Positions 36,869 to 47,500 of a DNA stretch of 47,500 nucleotides are shown piece by piece. Origin of the DNA: Balamuthia mandrillaris (lineage: Eukaryota; Discosea; Longamoebia; Balamuthiidae); the NCBI GenBank assembly GCA_031835245.1, contig JAVKOQ010000363.1:1-47500 (forward strand), read 5' to 3'. Each line of letters starts with the position of its first letter. Position 1 is the first letter of the stretch. The translations under genes and the position numbers were made by a program. A model generated the notes under the pieces. The model was not told the DNA's origin, searched no databases, and saw only the letters and a program-made list of their open reading frames with translations.

Positions 36869-37068
36869 GTTTCCTTCTCGTCTCTTTCTTCTTTGTTTCA
36901 TCCAGCCGCAGACGTCACAAATCTCTATATTTGGAAAATGTTACGACAACATTACCATATTCGCTTCGTCGTGATGTCATCAAAACGAGGGGTCAATCCT
37001 TACGAAAACAGAAGAAAGAAAAGAAAAAAGAAAGAAAAGAAAGAAAAGAAAAGAAAAAGAAAAGAAAA

Positions 37069-38555
37069 ATGCCCAAGAGAAAGAGAGCCTCGAGCAAGAA
37101 GCGCCTTCCAGAAAAGAACGACGGCGAAGCCGACCCGATTCCCTCCCCGGTCGCGCAGGACAAAAAGACGACAAATGGCAAAGCCAACCGTTCCGCGGCA
37201 AGGCAAGTGAACAGCAGCAAGTCGGAAGAGGCGCTTCTGTCCCGGCGAGAGCGGTTCCGGAACAAGGTGCTGCGCGGAGAGGAGGCTTTCAAGCAAGCGG
37301 AAGGACAGAGCAAACGACGCAAACTCGCCGAAAACAACAACAACGCTGAAGCAAAGAAAGTGAACGAGCTGGCCAAGAAAATGGCAAAAGGGCAAGTGGC
37401 CCCTAAATCTGCTCGCAAGCAGCTGCCGCCCAAGAGCTACGACATTTGGTCAACTCCTTCCCCCTCCTCTACCGACCCCGTAGCAGCCATTCTTGCTAAG
37501 GTATCAACTCTCTTTCATTCATTCTTGGTGTTTCTGTCCTTCTTATGCTTCTCTCTTCGCTCTTCTCCGTTCTCGTTCCTGCTTCTCTGCTTCTCTTGCT
37601 CACTCTCAATGATAAACAGCCCACACCAAAACCTCCGCCACGCTCAAAACCATCAGCTCTCCCGGCAGTGGAGCCTGCCTCCACGGGAACCTCCTACCGC
37701 CCTACCTTTGACTCCCATCAGGACGAACTGGGCCAGGCTCTTGTTGAGGAACTGAGGTTGCAAAAGCTGGACCGGAAGATTGACAGACGAATTCCGAGAG
37801 CCAGAAACAAAGACTGGATGGTAAATGCTTCTCATTCTCTCCCTCTCCCCTCTCTATGGCTTTCGACGAAGCAAATTAACGTGAGATGATACTGTAGGAA
37901 GGAATGGAAGTACAAACAGCTGATAGTAAGAACGCAGAAGAAGAAGAGGAAGAGCAACGTGACATCAAAGAAGAGGAGGAAGAGACCAATCAAAAGCAGC
38001 ACAACCCGTGGTCCACCAAACTCACTAAAGCCCAACGCAACAAACAAAAACGTAACAAGCTCGAACAGAAGAAGAAGATCGGCAAAATGGTGGCTGCGAG
38101 GAAGAAGAAGCAGCTCGATAAGCTGCCCGAGATCTTGAAAGACATTCAACAAACTGAGGAAGCCGCCCAACAACGTGCCCTACAGCGAAAACTGCAAAGA
38201 GAAGAGGCCGCTTTGTACGGCACCAAACGTTTGGGTCCGTACAAGTTTGAGGACAAGCCAAAGTCTTCAGAGGTGCTGTTGACCAACGAGCTGCCCTCTT
38301 CGTTGAGACAGGTCACCGCTACCGTGAATCCGTTCTACGATCGCTATCGTAGCTTCATCAAGCGGAACATGATTGAACCTCGTCATGTTGCTCGGTTCGT
38401 TTCTCTCTGTCTCTCTCTCTGTCTCTCTCTTCATGGCTAGATGCTTACTTTTTATTCAAAAACAAAACAAAAACAGGCGAAGAAGAAGATACCGTTTGCG
38501 CACGTACCAAAAGCGATCCACGTTGATGCCGTGGGAGCTTGAGGGAAGAGATTAA
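37069..38555 (+). CDS. NOP53: Ribosome biogenesis protein NOP53 (GLTSCR2)
   Basis: Four exons: 37069-37500, 37620-37820, 37898-38394 and 38477-38555; 402 residues. The ATG follows an AAAGAAAAA stretch and starts MPKRKRASSKKR, a nucleolar-type basic head. Family signatures are YDIWSTP, TGTSYRPTFDSHQDELGQAL, NPWSTKLTKAQRNKQKR, and near the end LGPYKFEDKPKSSEVLLTNE, LPSSLRQV, DRYRSFIKRNMIEPR and YRLRTYQKRS. NOP53 binds the pre-60S ribosome and recruits the exosome/Mtr4 through an N-terminal arch-interaction motif for 5.8S rRNA 3' processing. Intron 3 holds (CTCTCTGT)n on the sense strand. Confidence 0.9.
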
Positions 38556-38882
38556 AAATGAAGAGGGTGTTCGCATTGGCGGAAGGCCAAGATATTAAGA
38601 GTTACGACAATAATATTTGTTCGATCGATAATTTATCGCATTTCATATTTCTCCAACCTGCAGTGGAGTCCGCATCGGAAAAATTGCAATTCCTTGGAAA
38701 TTGATAACTATCGACCCAGGCTGAATACATAATCGCTGCTAAATTGGTTGGTGCCCAAGCGCCCTCTATCCAACTAATTTTTTGGTGCGATTTTATTTTT
38801 AAAACCAAAAAAACAAACAACAGAGACTCACATCCACCGCTTTCCTTCCTTACCCCCCTAACCCACCCCAACAAGCATCATC
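38556..38882. other. Gap between NOP53 and the Costars-like gene
   Basis: About 330 AT-rich bases, no gene. It contains a TCGATCGATAATTTATCG word (about 38619-38636) and a TATCGACC (about 38708); it is probably the promoter of the next gene. Confidence 0.35.
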
Positions 38883-39378
38883 ATGTCCGGCGTGAAGCAG
38901 CAAATCGATCAGAACTACGTCAAGGTGGCCGAGGCCATCCGCCAACACGGCAGCCCCAACCCCCAATTCCCCAAGGACAACGATCTGGTCTACGGGGAGC
39001 TGCGCAAGCACCTCAACGCCACCGCTGGTCTCGCCACCGTTCTTCGTAACATGCGCAGCAAGGTTTGTTGGTTTTTCTTTTAGTCATCATCAATCGCTTC
39101 ACTATGCTCACTCAAAAAAAATTGGTAGCAATACGTTGATTATCGTGGTGACATCATCAATGGTACAGATTCAAAAACGCATTTTCTTTTTCATCTGTGA
39201 GCACTAACCATATCTTTTATCCTTTTTTTTTTTCTTCGTCGCAGACTCGACGATTATCACTCTCATCAACGACTACGAGCAAGACCTGGTCCCACAGGGC
39301 ATCACTTACGACAAGATCAACGAGCAAGTCAAGGACGTCACCGACCAAAGCTCTCACACCAAGGTTGGTGGCTGGTAA
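38883..39378 (+). CDS. Costars-domain-like small protein (ABRACL/STARS type)
   Basis: Three exons: 38883-39062, 39129-39162 and 39245-39378; 115 residues. After MSGVKQQIDQNY comes IRQHGSPN and VYGELRKHLNATAGLATVLRNMR, then, across two junctions, QYVDYRGDIIN followed by STIITLINDY. The order (HG-x-PN, FG/YGEL, a helix, then a K-x-V-x-Y-x-G-E strand and D-x-x-I-I-T-L) is that of Costars domains, which in animal STARS/ABRACL and Dictyostelium regulate actin. The domain call rests on this pattern only. The 34-base middle exon is short but needed for the motif. The 5' UTR is AC-rich and GC content is high, as in strongly expressed genes. Confidence 0.6.
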
Positions 39379-39522
39379 AAACGACGACGGCTTCAAAACA
39401 AACAGCAAATCGAAAACTTTTGTTTTCTCTCCTTTCTTTCTGTGTTCATAAAACATTTTTTAAAACAAAACAGCCGAAAATATGTGCAAAAAATATCAGA
39501 GCGAAAGGAAGAAAAGGAAGCT

Positions 39523-42148
39523 CTAGGAGGACGTGGTCTTGCCCAGTCCCTCCACGCCCAACCCGTCCTCCATTCCTTTCACCAAGTTATCGATGTACTG
39601 TTTTTTTTTTTTAAAAAAAAAGAAAAGCAAGGTTAGAGAAGAACTATGAGAAGGAGAAGAGAGGAGGAGGAGAAGGAACCTTTTGGGTGACTCGAATGCG
39701 ATTTTTGAACTCGGTGATATCGAGCTTGGAAAGAGGAGCGTTGACCTGCTTGGCGAGGGCTTCTGTGATGCCCTCCGCGTTGCCCTGCAAGTGCTCAAAG
39801 AACTCCTTTCCCTTTGAGCCATCCGGCAGATAAAACCCATACACGTATGTGTACTTCAACGTGTGACGACACTTTTTCGCCAAACAAACAGAAAAAGTGA
39901 GAAAGAAGATAAAACGAGAAAGCAAGCAAGCAAGAAAGAACGAACCCTTTGCAACAGGTCAACAGCCTCCATAAAGAACTCTACGTTGCCGCTGGTTTGC
40001 TCCCTGTACTCAACAGCCTTCTCTAGGGCCTTCTCCCTCATGTCGGCTATGCTCTTGGCAGCCGTCTCGTGGGCGAAGTATCGGTTAAAGTAATGGAGAT
40101 AACGGTCGGCTTCCGCCTTGAGCCGATCCGCCTCAGAGTCGATCTTCTTGGCCTCCGAGACATCGTATCGGTTGCAGCTGTAGTAGCCTCCCGTGTGTTC
40201 ACCGTGGGTCTTCCAATCACCGCGACACATCCAGCACCACTCCCCGCCACAGCCGCCTTGCTCCTTCCTGCAGGTCATGTGGTTGCAGCCATCAATCCTG
40301 GTGGTGGGGATTCCACAGTGGAAGCAGGGCTTGGAGGTGGCCATCACCAGCTTGATGCTCTCCTGGTCGTCGCTGTTGCGGTCGTGCCACTTGGAGAGCT
40401 GCTCGCAAGTTACCGGGTTGTGATTCTCTAAACCGCAGGCAAAACTGTGGCCACATGCGGGTAAGTAAGGAAAAGAGAAGCAAAAAAAGAGAGAAGAGAA
40501 GAGATGCACCAAAATTGAGATCCACAACTGCACTGCACCATTTCAGCGGGGCGCGTGTATGAATCACCGCATAGAATGACATTAGTGCAACGCGGGTTGG
40601 AACACCAGCTTAGGTCCTTGCTGCAGTCCACATAGTGCTTCACAAAGAAGTACTTGTACCGGTTGTAGTCCTCCGGGTCGGCCATCTTTTGAAACATGCC
40701 ATGGTTGATAGTGACATGACAATTTGGCCACATGCACTTGCTGTTGAGAATACCCTCAGCACTGGAGTTCTTCACAATGACATTGATGTGGTTCTGCCAA
40801 CACACATCACAGTAAGGGCCGTGTCCGCATGGCAACCGCTTCACGTCGCCGTTCTTCACGTCGTCACAGCAGACCAGACACTCCACTTCTTCTTCTTTTT
40901 CTTCCTTTGTCAAGCGTTTGTTCTTCTTCTTTTTGGTCCAAAGTCCAGCCTTTTTACATGTTTTTACTTTGTGATCCCAATACTTGGCATGCATTGCACT
41001 AACACTCCACCTTTAGAGCCAATTAAGTTTGTTAGTTTTGACAAGAAAGACAAAAAGAAGGAGAGGGAGAGAAGAGGAGACTGTGAGACGCACTTAAAAT
41101 ACAAAAGAATGAGAGCAGCGTTCCATTTCTTTAGGCCAAGCTCGCCGGCAGTGGCTTTAATAAGGTCCATTTGTCTCTTCTCGAGCTGACTGTAGGTAAG
41201 CACTGTGAACTTCTCCTTCTTAGTCTCCTCGATCTCGTCAAGGAACCAGTCATCCCCTTGATCTGCCAACTCATCTCCGGACAGAAAGTTGCCCTCGTAG
41301 GGAGAATCCTCACCGGCGTCAAAGTAGTTGTCAGAATCACCCTCCTCGATCTCCTCCTTCAAGTCCTCCTCCGACTCACCATTGGCCTTCTTTTCCTTGC
41401 CTTTGTTCTTCTTCTTCTTCTTTTGCGTGGTACTGCTGCTCTTTGCACTCTTTGTTGTGGTGGCGGTTGTGGCACCTCCCCCGTTCTTTTTGGAAGGCGC
41501 AGCATCACCCTTGCTAACGGTCCCTCGAGCGGTGCCACAGATCACGCAGCTCTTGTCCTCAGGTTGATTGATCAAAGTGCAAGCTATGCACGATTAAAGA
41601 AAACAAAGGAAAAAAGTGAAAGAAACAAGAAGAAGAAAGAAGAAACACAACGTACAGAAGGATGAACAAGAGTTAGTAGGAGACAAACAAACTTTTCATC
41701 ACAAAAGGTACAAACCGGTGCAAGCCCATTCGGAGTACTCGGCAGCTATGGCGGAGGCCACATTGTCGTTCAAATCCGTTGTCGTAGTCCTTTTGCACGT
41801 TGCTTCATCTTCCTGAATATGTTTGCTCGTTTTGGTGCTCCTCCTTGTCTTCGTCTTCTTGGTGGAGTCCCTCTTGTCGCTCGTTTCTTTGCTTTCGCTC
41901 TTCTTTTTCTTAGTGGCTTTGCTGCCTTTTCTCTTCGTTGGAGAGGAGGAGGCGGGCGCGTCGTCTTTCTTCTTGTCGGATGAGGTTTTCTTCTTCGAGT
42001 CCGTGCTGCCCCTCTTCTTTTGCTTCTTGGTCTTCTTGGCGGAGCTGGTGGTGGCCGTCGTCACTTGCGTGCCAGAAGAAGCGGGGCTGAGCCTAGTACC
42101 ATCCTCCTCTTCGCTCACGCTGCAAGCGTTGTTGTTGTTGTTGCTCAT
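39523..42148 (-). CDS. Ariadne-type RBR E3 ubiquitin ligase with RanBP2 zinc finger
   Basis: Six exons: 41716-42148, 41094-41583, 40510-41010, 39946-40444, 39680-39871 and 39523-39597; 729 residues. The first 125 residues are a Lys/Ser/Thr-rich basic tail. Joining exons 1 and 2 completes a RanBP2-type finger (EWACTACTLINQPEDKSCVIC). An acidic region, then RING1 (CLVCCDDV, LPCGHGPYCDVCW), the IBR (CSNPRCTNVILCG, CSCGSQFCFACG) and RING2 (CFHCGIPTTRIDGCNHMTC, with the catalytic Cys in DGCNHM, and CGGEWCWMC) follow. The Ariadne helical part has YYSCNRYD and TLKYTYVYGFYLP. It would accept ubiquitin on RING2 Cys from a RING1-bound E2 and pass it to substrate; the RanBP2 finger may bind ubiquitin chains. 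Confidence 0.92.
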
Positions 42149-42445
42149 TTGGTCTCTCCCCGGCTTGACGGACGCGTGCGCAGCGGTTCCAAACAAAAGA
42201 ATAAGAAAAAGAAAACGAAAATGAAAAAAAAAAAGCAGCGAGTCCCACCCCAACACAAGCGTTTCTCGTCTTGTTAGTTCACCCCAACAAAAAAGATCTG
42301 CCCAACAAAAAAAAACAAAACGCGCTACTTTTTTTTTTCTGCTCCCGCTGCGAAGGCCTTCTTCTGTCTTTCACCTAACGGCAATTCTAATTTTAGTTTG
42401 TTATGTTGCTTTACTTGAAATTTAACTAAAAACCCTCGTCGTCCG
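42149..42445. other. RBR promoter side
   Basis: About 300 bases upstream of the RBR start codon; contains AAAACGAAAA-type runs and T-runs (42331-42341). No gene is supported. Confidence 0.3.
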
Positions 42446-42635
42446 CCGCTTTCTTTTCTTCTGCTGTGCTCATTACTGGCTCCAGCCTTTGGCCTATATT
42501 TGGTTGTGGCTAACTCGTGTCTCATCAGTATTTGCATGGCTGACAACGTTTCCTCCTCAAAGAAACTACAAGAGAGAAAGTATTGAGGCCAAAGGCTGGA
42601 GCCTGTAATGAGCACAGCAGAAGCAAAGAAAGTGG
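42446..42635. repeat. Inverted duplication with 50-base arms
   Basis: Left arm 42446-42495 and right arm 42586-42635 are reverse complements with three mismatches in 50, separated by 90 bases. The central 37 bases (42458-42494 against 42587-42623) have one mismatch. Read outward, each arm gives a similar peptide (RPKAGA, then NEHSR and KESG), so a once-coding or repeat-derived segment was duplicated in inverted orientation. It marks the change from gene-dense to repeat-rich sequence. Confidence 0.8.
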
Positions 42636-42901
42636 TCCTCCTTATCCATGCTGTTAGAAAGGAGCTATGTGTGGGCTGTTCAAAGGACATAGAAGAGCTA
42701 GCAGGACAGTTGCTGAAACAGTTTAAAAAGAAGACTAACTGCAAGGAGCAGGGAACTGTTTGTCTTGGTTGGTGGTCTTGTTACCATAAAAGCATTGTGG
42801 AAGTCAAAGGCACAAGCTGGATAAAGAGTTGCTACAAGTGTGTAGGAGGGACAAGAGTCAAGTCATGTGCAGAGTTGAGCAAAGCTGGTGGTTTCTTTTA
42901 A
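42608..42901 (+). other. Small open frame of unknown status
   Basis: A 97-codon frame beginning MSTAEAKKVVLLIHAVRK and containing seven or so cysteines (VGCSKDIEEL, CYHKSIVEVKG, SCYKCVGG). Its start lies inside the right arm of the inverted duplication. I recognise no family. It could be a small cysteine-rich protein or a chance frame in repeat-derived DNA; no promoter or intron evidence helps. Confidence 0.2.
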
Positions 42902-43900
42902 GGCTCAAGTTCTTATTGAAGTAATGGTCTGGTTACATAACAATATGTCATAGGACTCTTGAACTTCATTGCTGGGGACGGTCCAAAAGAGAAGACACTA
43001 AAGGGAGTTGAAAATGTATCAAAGGATGATAATGAAGAAGTGTAAGCTGAACCATTAGGCTACTTCCTGTGTTGAAGCACATGATAGTCAGATATGTTAT
43101 GTCTAAACATTTTGTGGAACTTGCAATAAGGTTGTTGTTTCTTCTTTTTGCTACCATCATCAGTAGGAGTCATTTGATTAGAATCTCTGTTTGCTTTTGA
43201 TTGCCAGGGTAATTTTGATCACTTCATCCAAGGAGCAAGGAGCCTTTAAAAGGACAGTATCAATGTATATATGCATCAAATGTCCTTTGAAAGGACTGAT
43301 TGAAATTTGTGTAGCAACAAAGTAAGATGTTCACCATTTATGGATTTGTACTCAAAAGACATAAAGTGATCCAAAACTCAACATGAATATCTTCCCAGCT
43401 CATGTTTAAAGCTGAGGTTTGCTTTGCTCAGTGGAAGGCATCAAAATTAGTGATTTGAGATATAGTAGTACTATATTATGATGAATGTCAAGGAATGTTT
43501 TGAAGCATTCAAAGAAAGAGGAGATGATGTTGTGTTTTCCAGGATTGAACTCAAGCAAAGCGGGAATGATTGTAGATGAAAAAGAAAAAAGGAAAGAGAA
43601 TGAAGAAGCAGAAGTAGGATAGACATGAAACAAGCAAGGAAGCACTATCAAAGTGAACAATGTTGTGACTGTTCTGAAAGACAAAAAGGGTATGTTATCA
43701 GAATAGAAATACAGAAGAGTCATCAAAAGAGGTTTTGTACATCTTGGCCAGGAATACATTGTTCAAAAGATCTTTTTATGAGAGCAAAACACATTGTCAA
43801 GTCATTCAAACATTAATGGAGGATCCAAAATCCAGGTCTGCAGTTGTTCTTATTATAATTAAAGAGCTGAGTACAGGTCAGCATTGAAGCTCAAAGGATT
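42902..43900. other. AT-rich sequence, no gene recognised
   Basis: No coding feature can be supported on either strand. The composition matches the retroelement to its right, so it may be the unrecognisable 3' part of that element. Confidence 0.35.
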
Positions 43901-45357
43901 TGGCCATAGTCAACAGGCATTAGTTGAACTGAAAGGAGTCACTATTTGTGGCATAGAAAAAGTTGAACTACCTACACCTGAGGTAGTTGAAAATGATGAA
44001 AAGCAATCTAGCACCTTGCTAACTTCGTAGGACTTGGAGAAGTCATCATCATCATTGAACTCAGAATTATCATCATCAGAACAATAAGTTCCAAATCAGT
44101 CTTATTAGGAAGAACTGGAGAAGAGGATAGCAGTATCAAGGAACCAGAAGGGAAAGGAGAAACTAGCTTGAGAAGACAAGAAGGAATATGATCTTTCAAC
44201 TCATTGCCAGTGACATCCACTAGTATATATGCACCTCTCTTGGTTCTGTGTTTAATAGAGAAAGGGCTTGAACCTAGTGGCAATGTCAGTAACCACCAAA
44301 ACGTAACAGAAACCAAATTCATTGATGGCAAGCAGGCCAAACAGGTCCAAGGCAATGTGTTCAAAGGGAAAAGTGGTGGAGATGATTTTCAGAGGATAAA
44401 AACCTTGCTTGGCAACGTTAAAATGAAGGCAGGCATTACATGAACAGGTAGTAGCACAGCAATCAGCCCAAAGGGAAGGCCAGAAGAAACCTTTGTTCTA
44501 AACCTTGTTAAAGAGATTGGCAGCACCTTTATGTCCAGCAAGACAGAGGTGAGAGAGTAACTCCTGTTTTTCCACAGAAAAAGGGGCCATTTTGTCCTAA
44601 ACAGCTTGATGTAACAGATAAGTCCTCATGATAGAGCAACTGAAGGATACTGAGAGACGTCAAGCACAGACAAGGAAGGAACTCTTAAAATGTTGTGTTG
44701 CTTCTTTACTGAAGTTAAAGTTTTGACTTTATTTGGAACTACTGGTGGAGCCAGCCCATCCTCCTCCCAAAAGTTGGGTGGGTAGAGATGTGAAAGCACA
44801 TAACACTTCTTAATATGGAGATGAAGACAAGCGTTGTTGATGGTATGTAGAACCAAGCAAAGCTTTTCAACATGATCATCAATGGAGGCAGAGCAGGTAA
44901 AGACGAGACAGTCATTGATATAGTGTGCAATGCAATCAATGAGGTCCTTAAGCACAGTTGCAAGGAGATGCAGCATAGCAGTCAAAACAATCTTCACCCC
45001 AAAGGAAGCTCTACAAAAGCAGGAGCAGTGTCCTTGCCAAGTGAAGGTGAGCTTGTTCTGATGAGGCACAAAGATTAGAAGCTCTACACTAAATCTAGTG
45101 AGCTGGCAATATAGAAGCCAAGGATGTACTCTACAAAAGCATGGATACTAGAATTTAGAAGCGGATAGAGTTGATGGCTTGTGAATCAATGCAAGTATAG
45201 GCTGATATCCAGTTGTCATTAGCATTCTTCTTTGGAACACAAAGACTGGGCGTGTTCCAGGGAGAGTCCATAGACATATCCACAATAACTTTCAGTACCA
45301 TTCTTTGAGCTGCTTGTTGATAAAGGAGTGCCAGACTTCCAGAATAGGATACTGCTT

Positions 45358-45759
45358 GTTAGACAAAGAGAATAGGACCAAGAAAAGAAACAACAGAGTG
45401 ACGAGAGTCCAATGTAATTTAATGCATGAAAGAGAAAAGATAAGTGTGTGATTGTGTGTGTGTTTGTCCTTTGTTTGTGAACTGCAACCTCGAGTGACGA
45501 AAATGAAAGAAGAACCAATTTATAGTTAGGAAGGGAACCTTAAGGGCTAGAGATCGAGGGTTTGTCAGCGAAATTGCCAATTCTCAATTTCTGAGCTTAA
45601 AGAAACTTCAGGGGAAAAGACTGGAAACAATGAGTTGATCTTCGGTGTCGACAAGATTGATCGAAGAGGTGACGTCGGTTGTCGGCAGAAAAAGACCGAA
45701 GAGAAAGAAAGAAGGAAGAACGACGAGAAAAGAGTTGGTTATGTTGGCAGTTGCCAACA
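45358..45759 (-). mobile_element. Solo LTR inserted into the older retroelement
   Basis: A 402-base segment that on the minus strand begins TGTTGG and ends CTAACA, an imperfect terminal inverted pair with TG...CA ends. It is flanked on both sides by the 4-base direct repeat AGCA, a target-site duplication. A TATAAA-like box lies inside (about 45528-45534, minus strand) with a pyrimidine/CACA-rich stretch after it, as in an LTR promoter. It looks whole as a solo LTR. Its internal region is absent, as after LTR-LTR recombination. Its parent family is unknown; it separates the protease-like and reverse-transcriptase-like parts of the older element. Confidence 0.7.
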
Positions 45760-46688
45760 TGCTGCTTGATTATTGGAGGATGATCACCTGTTTTTAGGCA
45801 GATAGTACCCTTGGGAAGTGAACAGGAAGGACCTTGAGTTGTTCTCTTCTTCAAGAAGGTCCTTAATATGATTTACAATGGCCTTTTGAAGCTCTAGAGG
45901 CAAAGGAGACTCAATGTACTCATCAGAAGAACCAATGTTGTTATCATCTAGCGCTGAAGGCTTAAGGCCAGGAAACCAGACTGGAATTCCAAACAGACCA
46001 ATACTGATCCTGTCAAGGATGTTATGGCCAAAGATCACCTGAGTAGAGCTGGACAGCTTAAGAACAAGAAAGTTGTGAAAGAACTTTCTAGTGTCACATG
46101 TCACATGAATATGAGAGGCAATGACAAACACAGAGGCAGAGGAATCATCTTCTAGAATCACATCCTGTTGAGTAGTTTTAAGCTGAAACTGTTCCATAAG
46201 AGAAGGATCCACAAAGAAAAAGAAGGCACTATTGTCAAGCAAGGTCGTAACTCTTTGCTTCTTCAAGGCTGCTGTAAATATAATAAAAGCAGCAACAGGA
46301 GCAGAAAAAGGACCATCAAAGGCAGGAGCTTTGTGATTGTCAAGACCAAGCGTAAACAGCTCTACTGCAAACTCCTGAAAGGGATTCTCTATGTTGTTTA
46401 AAGAAGAAGTAATTAACTAAAGAAAAGGGGAGGCTGTACTGGCAAAGGAAAGAGCTGGAGAAGCACCAGTTGCCAATGATTGCATCCTGTTGAGCAAAGA
46501 ACCTAGAGGCTTAGCCTAAGTGTTACCAGTAGGGCAATGTTTTATCATATGTCCTGCCTACTTCACTTATAGTAGATGCTGGCTGGTCTTTGATGAGCAC
46601 CAAAAGAGGAAACAGGGGTAGAGAAAAAGGAAAAGGGCTTGAGGATCTATCACTCTTTTTGTTGGAGAGGACTTGGCAGTCCTTGTCT

Positions 46689-46736
46689 AAATCATCTTGG
46701 AACATGAACTCATGAACTCATGTTCCAAGATGATTT
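46689..46736. repeat. Perfect 19-base inverted repeat inside the gag-like segment
   Basis: Arms 46689-46707 and 46718-46736 are exact reverse complements around a 10-base loop, and could form a strong hairpin. It is probably a local inverted duplication within the fossil element. Confidence 0.8.
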
Positions 46737-47040
46737 CCAGTTCTTCAAGAAGGGCATTGCAAAGAATGACAAAGCTATCTTCAAGTTGAGTTGAACAGGT
46801 CATCTGGTCAATGAGCTTTTGAAAGCACTCTGAGCATTCTTGAACAGACTCTCCAGTTTTGAAGGAGAAGTGATAAAACTCTGTATTCAGAGCATTCTGT
46901 AGGTTTCTGCTGCTAAAGTGGTTGTTGTTGAGAATTACTCTCAACATATTAGTTCTGTTGCCCCTTTCCTTTCCTTTCCTTTCTGTCAACATCTGTGACA
47001 TAGACCAATCGCCTACTGCCACCTTGCTAGGCATCTTCCT

Positions 47041-47500
47041 TTTATTTCGTTGCTTCCTTCTCTCTTTCTTTTAGTTAGTTAGTTTTGTTTAGTTCACACC
47101 ACACCTTCCCCTCTTGACACCCTTTGTTCCCTTGTTCCCTCTTTGAATAATACGTTTTGGCCCCGTCCGTTCGTGTTATTCACCCTTTCTAACATTGTGG
47201 AAGGTGACTCTGAGCTTATTTCAAGGCCATTTCAGTTTTGAAGGTTCTGAATGGCCCAGTGCTGAGTCAACAGATGCTTGATCTGAAAAATCAAGGCATA
47301 ATGCTAGAGGTTTTCTGGTAAGACATGCTGCTAAGGGTGAAATGTAAGTGCTCTGAAAAAATAAAAGGATCATCTTTTCCTTTGGTCTTTAGATTGGGGG
47401 TAGGAAGATTTTAAAGGAGCTTTGGATATTTTTCCTTGTTTTCTGTGTTGTTTGAGGGTTCAGCGAAACCACTTTCAGACAAAGAGCCAGTCTTTGAAGT
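47041..47500. other. Sequence beyond the gag-like start
   Basis: No gene. It may include leader or LTR of the retroelement, but no second LTR copy is in the window to compare. A short TTAGTTAGTTAG run lies near 47072-47085. Confidence 0.3.

Larger units (their letters stand above)
43900..47040 (-). mobile_element. Decayed Ty3/gypsy-like LTR retroelement
   Basis: On the minus strand the parts appear in the usual Ty3/gypsy order: a gag-like segment (about 46500-47034, LTR-retrotransposon gag capsid type), an aspartic-protease-like segment (about 45790-46270), a reverse-transcriptase palm segment (about 44640-45280), and an integrase zinc-binding and core segment (about 44000-44580). The element is multiply broken, roughly a dozen breaks or more, so it is a fossil. 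Its own LTRs were not identified: the left end is lost in AT-rich DNA and the right end may lie beyond the window. The amount of decay suggests an old copy, older than the solo LTR inserted into it. Confidence 0.75.

Noticed and set aside
36649-37068. N-terminal extension of NOP53
   Set aside because: It overlaps the ArfGAP exons on the other strand, and the ATG at 37069 gives the family-like basic start.
39599-39622. T-run followed by A-run as a terminator
   Set aside because: It lies in the last intron of the RBR gene just before the acceptor, where it serves as a pyrimidine tract.

Overview
The window is nuclear DNA of a compact, intron-rich unicellular eukaryote. Genes sit 40 to 600 bases apart, spliceosomal introns are mostly 55 to 170 bases with GT-AG ends, and microsatellites are abundant. 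A TSET adaptor-complex subunit (lost in animals and fungi) and amoeba-like domain mixtures suggest a free-living protist, perhaps an amoebozoan. That placement is inference. All names come from reading motifs; no database was searched. Exon chains were built by hand from splice sites and reading phase, so single junctions may be wrong.

Layout, left to right: a large minus-strand kinase-like/LRR/coiled-coil/armadillo protein (379-5427); a minus-strand F-box protein (5720-8064), divergent from a plus-strand TraB-domain protein (8170-9717); a minus-strand RNase Z-like metallo-beta-lactamase protein (9869-about 11360); the minus-strand TSAUCER/TASH3 large subunit of TSET in 12 exons (11483-15516); a minus-strand multi-pass membrane protein (16087-17298); a plus-strand group XII-like secretory phospholipase A2 ending in KDEL (18176-18649); minus-strand RAE1 (18718-20259), divergent from a plus-strand LCAT-type acyltransferase/lipase carrying a PH domain nested inside its catalytic domain (20768-25192); a minus-strand AlkB-type dioxygenase (25233-26097); two tandem plus-strand RCC1/CRINKLY4-like transmembrane proteins (26504-29378 and 29673-32365); minus-strand LETM1 (32527-35300); a small minus-strand ArfGAP (35763-36868); plus-strand NOP53 (37069-38555); a plus-strand Costars-like protein (38883-39378); and a minus-strand Ariadne-type RBR ubiquitin ligase (39523-42148).

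From about 42.2 kb the character changes. There is an inverted duplication, then AT-richer, gene-poor sequence holding a decayed minus-strand Ty3/gypsy-like LTR retroelement (about 43.9-47.04 kb). A 402-base solo LTR of another element has inserted into it, with terminal TG...CA and a 4-base target duplication.

The genes do not form an operon-like pathway; most are housekeeping. Several touch membranes: TSET, ArfGAP, two lipid enzymes, LETM1 and the RCC1-like receptors. The most unusual points are the PH-in-LCAT nesting, the KDEL phospholipase, the TSET subunit with a 13-base micro-exon, the mosaic RCC1 pair, and a consistent rule that intronic microsatellites place their pyrimidine-rich strand on the sense strand.
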